Origin: DASWJZ01 sp963846475
GTDB taxonomy: Bacteria; Pseudomonadota; Alphaproteobacteria; Rhizobiales; Afifellaceae
Assembly (NCBI GenBank): GCA_963846475.1
Contig: CAWJVZ010000004.1
Location: 2,914,001 to 2,978,000 of the forward strand
Direction of reading: 5' to 3'
Length of the DNA: 64,000 nt
Part shown: positions 56,134-64,000 of the stretch, in pieces
How the letters are laid out: every line of letters starts with the position of its first letter
Numbering within the stretch: the stretch's first letter is position 1
The notes under the pieces: generated by a model
What the model saw: the letters and a program-made list of their open reading frames with translations, nothing else
Database searches by the model: none
Told to the model about the DNA's origin: nothing
Position numbers and translations under genes: made by a program

Positions 56134-57258
56134 CTACTTGTCCCCGAGCGTCTCAAAAAAATCCTTCACGCGGGAGAAGAACCCCGCCGATTCCGGGTTG
56201 TTCTCGTCCTCCGACACCCGCTCGAATTCTTCCAGCAGATCGCGCTGGCGGCGCGACAGGTTCTGCGGCGTCTCCACGACGATCTGCACGTACATGTCGC
56301 CGGCCTGCCGTGAGCGGAGCACCGGCATGCCCTTGCCCTTCAGGCGGAACTGCCGGCCCGTCTGCGCCCCCTCCGGCACTTTTACGCGCGTGCGGGCGCC
56401 GTCGACGGTCGGCACCTCGAACTGGCCGCCGAGCGCTGCCGTGGTGATGGAGACCGGCACGCGGCAATAGATGTCGGCGCCGTCGCGCTGGAAGAAGGCG
56501 TGCGGCTTGATCGCCAGAAAGATGTAGAGGTCGCCGGGCGGGCCGCCGCGCACCCCCGCCTCGCCCTCGCCGGCAAGCCGGATGCGGGTGCCGTCCTCGA
56601 TGCCGGCGGGAATGTTGACGGAGAGCGTGCGGCTCTGGCTGACGCGGCCGGCCCCGGCGCATTTGGCGCACGGGTCCTTCACCACCTCCCCGCGGCCGTG
56701 GCAGGACGGGCAGGTCCGCTCGATGTGGAAGAAGCCGCCCTGGCTGGCGCGGACCCGCCCGGCGCCGTTGCAGGTCGGGCAGGTCTTTGGGCTCGAGCCG
56801 GGCTTGGCGCCGGAGCCGGAGCAGACGTCGCAGGTGACGCTGGTCGGCACCTCGACCTCGACGGTCTTGCCGGAAAACGCGTCTTCCAGCGTGATCTCGA
56901 GGTTGTAGCGGAGATCGGAGCCGCGCTCGCGCGCCGAGCGGCGCCCGCCGCCCTGAAAATCGCCAAAAAACTCGTTGAAGATGTCGGCAAATGACGAGAA
57001 GCCGGCGGCGCCGGCGCCGGCGCCGCCGCCGGCCTCGAAGGCCTGGTGGCCGAAGCGGTCATAGGCGGCGCGCTTCTGCGGATCCTTGAGGATCTCGTAG
57101 GCCTCGTTGATCTCCTTGAATCGGTGGTCGGAGGAACCGTCGCCGCCGTTCCGATCGGGATGGTACTGCATGGCGAGCTTGCGGAAGGCGCCCTTCAGCT
57201 CCTTCTCGTCGCAGCCGCGGGAGACGCCGAGAACCTCGTAGAAATCGCGCTTGGCCAT
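56134..57258 (-). CDS. dnaJ: Chaperone protein DnaJ
   Basis: 374 aa. J domain with HPD (AMQYHPDRNG) at the N-terminus, G/F-rich linker, then four CxxCxGxG zinc repeats (CDVCSGSG, CPTCNGAG, CPSCHGRG, CAKCAGAG) and the substrate-binding C-terminal domain. Stimulates DnaK ATPase. It follows dnaK by 62 bases with a terminator-like hairpin between. Confidence 0.96.
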   Translation of the reverse strand: MAKRDFYEVLGVSRGCDEKELKGAFRKLAMQYHPDRNGGDGSSDHRFKEINEAYEILKDPQKRAAYDRFGHQAFEAGGGAGAGAAGFSSFADIFNEFFGDFQGGGRRSARERGSDLRYNLEITLEDAFSGKTVEVEVPTSVTCDVCSGSGAKPGSSPKTCPTCNGAGRVRASQGGFFHIERTCPSCHGRGEVVKDPCAKCAGAGRVSQSRTLSVNIPAGIEDGTRIRLAGEGEAGVRGGPPGDLYIFLAIKPHAFFQRDGADIYCRVPVSITTAALGGQFEVPTVDGARTRVKVPEGAQTGRQFRLKGKGMPVLRSRQAGDMYVQIVVETPQNLSRRQRDLLEEFERVSEDENNPESAGFFSRVKDFFETLGDK

Positions 57259-57283
57259 GGGTGTCGTTCGAGGGGGAGAGAAA

Positions 57284-57311
57284 GGGCCGCCCGGCTCTCA
57301 CCGGACGGCCC
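57284..57311 (-). terminator. Stem-loop between dnaK and dnaJ
   Basis: On the minus strand GGGCCGTCCGG pairs with CCGGGCGGCCC (10 of 11) around TGAGAG and is followed by TTTCTCTC, a good intrinsic-terminator shape. It would give more DnaK than DnaJ from one promoter by partial read-through. Confidence 0.65.
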
Positions 57312-57320
57312 GCTTGTAAC

Positions 57321-59258
<1,938 letters not shown>

Positions 59259-59345
59259 GTTTCGCTCTCCTATACCGGCAGGCCGGCCGGACCCGAGACG
59301 GCGTCCATCATCGGAAGGCGAACGCCTTCACCGGCCCCCAACGCG

Positions 59346-59379
59346 ATCTATGTGGTGACGCACCGGAGACCGGTTCAAG
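59346..59379 (-). promoter_or_regulatory. Candidate RpoH heat-shock promoter of dnaK
   Basis: CTTGAA (minus strand, 59379-59374), 18 bases, then CCACATAGAT, close to alphaproteobacterial sigma-32 consensus. It lies about 90 bases before the dnaK start. The -10 has one mismatch to CCCCAT. Confidence 0.45.
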
Positions 59380-59480
59380 GCCAGCCCGGCGGGTTGCGGC
59401 TCATATAAGAAGCGCTCTTTACCCTCGCAAGGATGTGACGCGCCGGTGCTGCGATCAGACTGAGCAGGCGGAGCCGCTTT

Positions 59481-60890
59481 TCACGGAAGCGAAGTCAGGA
59501 CCGAATGGTCGCGGCTTTTCAGCGCCCACCAGCCGACGTGATCGCGGATGAACAGGTTACGGCCGGAGCGTTGAAACATCGGCGTGTTGTGGTCGCCGAC
59601 GATCAGGATGTCGGTCGGGGGGAGGTCGGGGTCGCTCGCAATCGCGCTCACCGCATCGAAGATCTCCAGCCACATGCCCGCGAGCTGACAAACGGCCACG
59701 TCGCCGAATTCTCCGCCTTCCGCGCAGTCGGAGCGAAGAGCGTCATCCGCAGGCTTGAAGGGCACATGGGTGTTGAGGGTCAGCCAGTAGACCAGCCGGT
59801 TGTGGCCGACCGGCTCGGTGGCCAATTGATGCACGATGCGGCCGACCTCGCTGTCGCAGAAGGCGCGGAACGTCAGGCCGCAGCGCGCCGGCAGCGCGTC
59901 TGCATATTCGGCTTTCAGGACCTCTTCGGCGATCACGCGATCGAAGCCGATTTTGGGATACCAGATCAGGCGGTGGAACATGCTGCCGGAAAAGGCGTGT
60001 ACCGCAATCGTCTCCACGCCCTTGGCCTGGAGCCGACTGGGGAGGCAGTCGAAGGGACCACCTTGCAAATAGTCCCGGTAGTCCCCCCAGCGGCCGCACA
60101 ATTCGCGCGACTCGGCGCCCGTGGTCGACCCGACATAGGGGGAAGTCCCGCTGGCGAGGACAAAGCGGGACTGGATCTCCGGAGCGAGCAGCTTGGCATC
60201 GAAGAGCGCCCGATGCGCGGGATCGGCGAAGGCTCCGAAGCCTTCGACCAACACCAGGAGGAGATTGCGCTGGCCGCTTGCGGCCGGGCCGCTCGAGATT
60301 CCGGAAAGCCGGAAAGCGGAATCAAACGACGGTATCTTGGCGGCGGTCGGGAAGAACATCGTCCATGTGTGATTGACGGCGCCGTCGATGCCGATCAGGG
60401 CGGCCAAGGCCAGAGCCGCCGGGACCAGGCGCGCTTGACGGAAAACATGCCGATAGCGCGCCGTCATCCAGACCATGGCAACAACAGTGGCAAGCGTCAT
60501 GAAAGCAAACGCGAAGTAGAGCCACGATGCCGTCAGATCGAGCTCGAACATGAAACGGAGCGAGCTCAGCGCCAGCGATGGGCTGAGAAAGAAAATGCGG
60601 CAGATCAGCACTACCCAGTCGAAGGCGGCGACGCCGGCGAGAAGCACTGCGGTGATGCCGACGGGCACGAACGGAGCGAGCAGGCCGACCGCCAGATAGA
60701 AAGGGGCGACGATGATGCGCTCGGGCACGAAGAAGATGGACGCGGCCAAGAACGCCAGATTCGGGATGACGACAAAGGTCAGCGCGAAGAGGAGCGAGGC
60801 GCGGGCCGTCGTGCTGCCGCTGGCCGCGGTGACGGCCGACCCGGAGGGCTGAGTTGCAGTGGTAGAACTTGTCGGCATGGAGGCGTCCAC
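59481..60890 (-). CDS. Membrane-anchored sulfatase-superfamily enzyme (LtaS/EptA-like)
   Basis: 469 aa. About four or five helices in residues 30-185, then a periplasmic alkaline-phosphatase-fold domain from about 210: LLLVLVEGFGAF, SPYVGSTTGAESREL (candidate threonine nucleophile), NTHVPFKP and ILIVGDHNTPMF. Related enzymes transfer phosphoglycerol or phosphoethanolamine from phospholipids. Shorter than LtaS and with a variable active-site neighbourhood, so the donor and acceptor are unknown. Divergent from a PAP2 enzyme gene across 159 bases. Confidence 0.8.
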   Translation of the reverse strand: MDASMPTSSTTATQPSGSAVTAASGSTTARASLLFALTFVVIPNLAFLAASIFFVPERIIVAPFYLAVGLLAPFVPVGITAVLLAGVAAFDWVVLICRIFFLSPSLALSSLRFMFELDLTASWLYFAFAFMTLATVVAMVWMTARYRHVFRQARLVPAALALAALIGIDGAVNHTWTMFFPTAAKIPSFDSAFRLSGISSGPAASGQRNLLLVLVEGFGAFADPAHRALFDAKLLAPEIQSRFVLASGTSPYVGSTTGAESRELCGRWGDYRDYLQGGPFDCLPSRLQAKGVETIAVHAFSGSMFHRLIWYPKIGFDRVIAEEVLKAEYADALPARCGLTFRAFCDSEVGRIVHQLATEPVGHNRLVYWLTLNTHVPFKPADDALRSDCAEGGEFGDVAVCQLAGMWLEIFDAVSAIASDPDLPPTDILIVGDHNTPMFQRSGRNLFIRDHVGWWALKSRDHSVLTSLP

Positions 60891-61049
60891 CTGCTCTATC
60901 CAGACGCTCTACAGCGGGACGAATAATCAACAGTAAAGGGCCCACCTCAGGCGCAATCCGGGTCGACCTCGTGTCGAGGCCCGGTCGTTAGAAGATTGTT
61001 ATCCCGCCCGGGTTACGTCCTCCGCAAAATGCTTTGAAGGAACGGGCTG

Positions 61050-62150
61050 TTGTCGATTGCAGATGTTGTTGCCCGGCCGGACGATCCGGTCAGCTTGCGG
61101 GTGCTTGCGCGGACGGCCGAGCTGATCCGGGCGGACGCCCTCCTTTATGGACTGATCGCGCTGTATCTGGCCGTGGTGCTGGTATTGTCGCAGCTGAATG
61201 GGCAGCTCGGCAATGCCCAGTTCTTCGCCTACCAGGTTACCTCGCTTCGCTTCGCCTTGAACCTCTTGCTGGTGTGGGTCGTCGGAATGGCGACGATTGC
61301 CGGGATCAGGGCGAATCCGCGGCAGCCGCTGAAGGCGATGATCGGCACTTTCTCCTGGGACATGATGCCCCGGATATTGGCGGGCCTCGTCCTATACCTC
61401 TCGACAGAACTGTTCTGCGGCGGCTTCACCACCATGAAGAACCTGCTGCCGTTATTAAATTCGTTTGCGGCCGACCGGCCGCTCGCCGACATCGACCGGT
61501 TCCTGCATTTCGGCCGCGATCCGTGGACTCTCCTGCAGCCCGCCTTTGCCGTCCCGGCGATCCGGCATGGCGTCGAGTTCCTGTATTCGTTCGCCTGGGG
61601 CTTCGAATTCAACGCGCTCGCCGCCCTGATGGCGACTTTCTGCACGGACCGGCGGCTCAGGCTCCAGTTTTTCATCGTCTTCCTGCTGAGCTGGAGCCTG
61701 CTTGGCGGGGTGATCGCCGGCCTGCTGCTGTCCGGCGGCCCGGCCTTCTATGACCGTCTTGCCGGCGACCCGGAGCGTTTCGGCGAGCTGCTGGCCATGC
61801 TGGCGACCGACCGAGGCCCCTTTCCGGCCATCGCGTTCCAGGATTATCTCTGGAGGTTCCACGAAAGCGGCAGCACCGGCCTCGGCAGCGGGATCTCAGC
61901 CTTCCCCAGCCTGCATGTAGCCATGGCCAGCCTTTGCGCGATCACGATCTGGCGTCTGAACCGCTGCTGCGGCGTCGTAGCCTGGCTGTTCGTGCTGTGC
62001 ATCCTCATCGGATCGGTTGGGCTCGGATGGCATTACGCCATCGACGGCTACGCGTCGCTGATCGGAGTCGCCATCCTGTGGAGATTCGCCGGGTGGGCGG
62101 CGCAATTTTGGGTGCGCCGAACGGACGCGGTTTCGCCAGCGCTGGTCTGA
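61050..62150 (+). CDS. PAP2-family membrane phosphatase/phosphotransferase (Aur1/Ipt1-like)
   Basis: 366 aa from a TTG start with GAAGGAA eight bases upstream. About six to seven helices. PAP2 catalytic motifs: SGISAFPSLHVAMAS (S..LH) and GWHYAIDGYAS (H...D). Members dephosphorylate lipids or transfer lipid head groups such as inositol phosphate. Divergent from the sulfatase-like gene, suggesting that both modify envelope lipids, which is inference. Confidence 0.85.
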   Translation: MSIADVVARPDDPVSLRVLARTAELIRADALLYGLIALYLAVVLVLSQLNGQLGNAQFFAYQVTSLRFALNLLLVWVVGMATIAGIRANPRQPLKAMIGTFSWDMMPRILAGLVLYLSTELFCGGFTTMKNLLPLLNSFAADRPLADIDRFLHFGRDPWTLLQPAFAVPAIRHGVEFLYSFAWGFEFNALAALMATFCTDRRLRLQFFIVFLLSWSLLGGVIAGLLLSGGPAFYDRLAGDPERFGELLAMLATDRGPFPAIAFQDYLWRFHESGSTGLGSGISAFPSLHVAMASLCAITIWRLNRCCGVVAWLFVLCILIGSVGLGWHYAIDGYASLIGVAILWRFAGWAAQFWVRRTDAVSPALV

Positions 62151-62200
62151 CCCATCTAGCCCACGCATACATTCGGCCCGGAGCACGCCGAGCGACTGCG

Positions 62201-62821
62201 ATGGAACTCCCGCTCCCGCCCGGTCTGGAGCTTCGGCGAAGCTATCTCGACGAGCCCGCCCAAGCGCGGCTTCTCGGACTTGTCCGCACGGTTCTCGACG
62301 AGGCGCCGTTGTTCCGGCCGAGAATGCCGAGGACCGGCAAGCCGTTGTCGGTGCTGATGTCGAATTGCGGCCCGCTCGGCTGGGTGTCGGATGAGACCGG
62401 CTACCGCTACCAGCCCATGCACCCCGAGACCGGCAAGACTTGGCCGGCTATTCCGGAAATGGTGCTGAAAGCCTGGGTGGAGCTTGGCGGCTATGGCTAC
62501 CCCCCGCAGGCCTGCTTGATCAATTACTACGCGCCCAGCGCCCGCATGGGCCTGCACCAGGACAAGGACGAGGCGGATTTCGCCGCCCCTGTCGTGTCGC
62601 TGTCGCTCGGCAATTCAGCCCTGTTTCGGGTGGGCGGCAAGGGCCGCAAGGATCCCACAAGATCGTTCCGGCTCGATTCGGGTGACGCCGTCGTCCTCGG
62701 CGGGCTGTCGCGGCTCGCCTTCCACGGCATCGACCGTGTCCTTTCAGGCAGCTCGGCCCTGCTGCCCGAGGGCGGGCGATTCAACCTCACCCTCAGGCGG
62801 GTCACCGCCCCGGACTTCTGA
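62201..62821 (+). CDS. alkB: Alkylated DNA repair dioxygenase AlkB
   Basis: 206 aa. 2-oxoglutarate/Fe(II) fold with CLINYYAPSARMGLHQDKDE (His and Asp iron ligands in HQD), SLGNSALFRVGG, SGDAVVLGG, AFHGIDRV (third His) and RFNLTLRRV (2-OG arginine). Removes methyl groups from 1-methyladenine and 3-methylcytosine. ATG at 62201 gives the standard family length; text upstream is non-coding. Confidence 0.93.
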   Translation: MELPLPPGLELRRSYLDEPAQARLLGLVRTVLDEAPLFRPRMPRTGKPLSVLMSNCGPLGWVSDETGYRYQPMHPETGKTWPAIPEMVLKAWVELGGYGYPPQACLINYYAPSARMGLHQDKDEADFAAPVVSLSLGNSALFRVGGKGRKDPTRSFRLDSGDAVVLGGLSRLAFHGIDRVLSGSSALLPEGGRFNLTLRRVTAPDF

Positions 62822-63151
62822 TCAATCCGAGACGGTGTAGCTTCCCGTATCGCAGAGATTGATGCTTCGCTCTTCCATCTCCGATGCATCGTCGAAGACG
62901 ATCTTCAGGTCGTATTCGCAGACATCGCGTCCGTCGGCGATGGTGATGCGCGAAGCCTCCCCGGCTGCAAGAATGTCGGTGCCCAGGATGTCCTCTTCCC
63001 AGTCGTCCACGCCGACCGGCGAGGCATAGAATTCGTTGATGGCGCCGCTCGACTGGTTGTCCAACATGAAAACCAGATCCTCAGCAAAGGCCGGCGTAAC
63101 CGAAATGGCCGTCGCGATTGCCGTGCCGGCCAGAAATGTCTTCAGTCCCAT
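62822..63151 (-). CDS. Small secreted protein of unknown function
   Basis: 109 aa with a signal peptide (MGLKTFLAGTAIATAISVTP, cleavage after AFA). The mature part is acidic with FMLDNQSSGAINEFYASPVG and ICEY-type text near two cysteines (DVCEYDLKI, INLCDTGSY). GAGGGAG precedes the ATG. It abuts the convergent alkB stop. I recall near-identical small proteins in Rhizobiales, but no function. Confidence 0.8.
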   Translation of the reverse strand: MGLKTFLAGTAIATAISVTPAFAEDLVFMLDNQSSGAINEFYASPVGVDDWEEDILGTDILAAGEASRITIADGRDVCEYDLKIVFDDASEMEERSINLCDTGSYTVSD

Positions 63152-63266
63152 GGAAACTCCCTCTTGAGCGGTCCGATTACTTGGCGGAAACGTCGCCCCG
63201 CGGAGCGCTGGCGTAGCCGCGTTGGGCGATAGCGTCCAGAGCCGTTGCAAGCAGGCGGTGGTCCCC

Positions 63267-63830
63267 TCAGCCCGCTTCCCGCGCGAACTCAGTCTTGCGA
63301 AACAGGGCATGCAACGTCACGGCTTCGGCCGCAAATGCCTCTGTGGCACCCTCTTCGCGGTCGATGATAGTGATCGCGTCGCGCACCTCGGCCCCGGCAC
63401 TCCGCAGTGCGGCGATGGCCTTCAGCGCGGATCCGCCGGTCGTCGTGACGTCCTCAACCACCACCACGCGCTTGCCGACGAGGTCCTCGCCCTCTGCCAG
63501 CCCTTCCACCAGGGCTCTGATGCCGTGGCCCTTCGCCTCCTTCCGCACGAACACCGCGCCGACCGGCCGACCGGTGACGGCGCTCATTGCCGCGGTCGCC
63601 GCCACGATCGGCACCGCCCCGAGCTCCAGCCCGCCGACATAGTCGGCGCCGAGCTCGGCGGCCCTGGCGGCGATCGCCTGACCGATCAGCCGCGCTCCCT
63701 GCGGGTCCAGCATGGCGGGCTTGAGGTTGAAATAGATCGTGCTCGTCCGCCCGGAGGCGAGGGTGAACGCGCCGCCCTGGCGGAACGAGCGCCGCCCGAT
63801 GATCGCCAATAGGATAGTCCGATCGTCCAT
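63267..63830 (-). CDS. pyrE: Orotate phosphoribosyltransferase
   Basis: 187 aa. RQGGAFTLASGRTSTIYFNL at the N-terminus and the PRPP motif VVVVEDVTTTGGSALKAI. Adds phosphoribose to orotate to give OMP in pyrimidine synthesis. Start at 63830; the short upstream in-frame extension is not conserved-looking. Confidence 0.95.
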   Translation of the reverse strand: MDDRTILLAIIGRRSFRQGGAFTLASGRTSTIYFNLKPAMLDPQGARLIGQAIAARAAELGADYVGGLELGAVPIVAATAAMSAVTGRPVGAVFVRKEAKGHGIRALVEGLAEGEDLVGKRVVVVEDVTTTGGSALKAIAALRSAGAEVRDAITIIDREEGATEAFAAEAVTLHALFRKTEFAREAG

Positions 63831-63877
63831 GTGTCCGCCTCCGCCGCGGGGCAGTGGCGGCAATCGCTGCGCCGAGG

Positions 63878-64000
63878 TCAAGTCTCCGGCAGGGTGCTGA
63901 TCCAGCCGACGATGCCGCCCCCCGGCTGCCGGAGCACGGCGATCCGGGCGGCATTCGGCATGAGGAAAGGCGGCCGCAGGAGGGTCGCACCCAGTTCCTC
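63878..64000 (-). CDS. VOC-family protein, C-terminal fragment at window edge
   Basis: Forty codons running off the right edge: LRPPFLMPNAARIAVLRQPG, then GGIVGWISTLPET and a stop. The RIAVLRQPGGGIVGW pattern is typical of the last strand of two-domain VOC proteins. It ends 48 bases before pyrE on the same strand. Identity beyond VOC superfamily cannot be judged. Confidence 0.65.
   Translation of the reverse strand, partial: EELGATLLRPPFLMPNAARIAVLRQPGGGIVGWISTLPET

Overview
High-GC (low-to-mid 60s %, by eye) double-stranded chromosomal sequence from an alphaproteobacterium, most likely Hyphomicrobiales (Rhizobiales). The main reasons are the housekeeping block trxA-addA-addB-murU-amgK-tsaE-divL-ahcY, a DivL-type kinase with tyrosine at the phosphoacceptor position, dnaK-dnaJ, pyrE, and the family types and codon use. 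I see no rRNA, tRNA, CRISPR array or intact transposon.

Layout. (1) 0-12 kb: a stress and overflow-metabolism cluster. usp, CBS-BON and a formate/nitrite-type channel run leftward, divergent from acetate kinase and phosphoketolase. Then come an exonuclease-CBS-nucleotidyltransferase fusion, a DUF305 copper-type protein placed behind what looks like a CueR promoter and a deleted copA, and a SulP anion transporter. (2) 12-17 kb: a graveyard. It holds a frameshifted zinc-type dehydrogenase and a decayed defence-like operon (DNA methyltransferase, 101-aa protein, UvrD-like helicase with a RelE/ParE-like N-terminus), truncated at both ends. (3) 17-31 kb: a catabolic locus with four enolase-superfamily (mandelate racemase-like) enzymes, a peptide-family ABC importer with fused ATPases, a VOC protein, an SDR dehydrogenase and a solute-binding-like protein with no signal peptide. 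(4) 30.4-39.5 kb: TetR regulator, DUF1428 protein, MFS transporter, aryl-CoA ligase and a complete Liv-type ABC importer. (5) 39.5-40.2 kb: a stand-alone Lrp/AsnC ligand domain and a thrice-frameshifted tyrosine-integrase remnant that abuts the trxA stop codon. (6) 40.2-53.7 kb: the conserved core block trxA to ahcY; from addA onward the coding frames are broken by dozens of one-base indels. (7) 53.7-64 kb: intact core genes: methyltransferase, Gfo/Idh/MocA dehydrogenase, dnaJ, dnaK, sulfatase-like membrane enzyme, PAP2 enzyme, alkB, pyrE and a partial VOC gene at the edge.

How it fits together. Phosphoketolase makes acetyl-phosphate, AckA turns it into acetate plus ATP, and the FNT channel could pass formate or acetate; Usp and CBS proteins would tie this to energy status. 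The 17-31 kb locus looks like uptake and dehydration/oxidation of an unidentified sugar acid or hydroxy acid. The ligase plus Liv importer suggests activation of an imported aromatic acid. The integrase scar suggests that at least part of the sequence left of 40.2 kb is acquired. The decayed genes at 9.5-17 kb look like real deletions, whereas the indel-rich 40.6-53.6 kb block hits near-essential genes along their full length and is more likely sequence error than biology.
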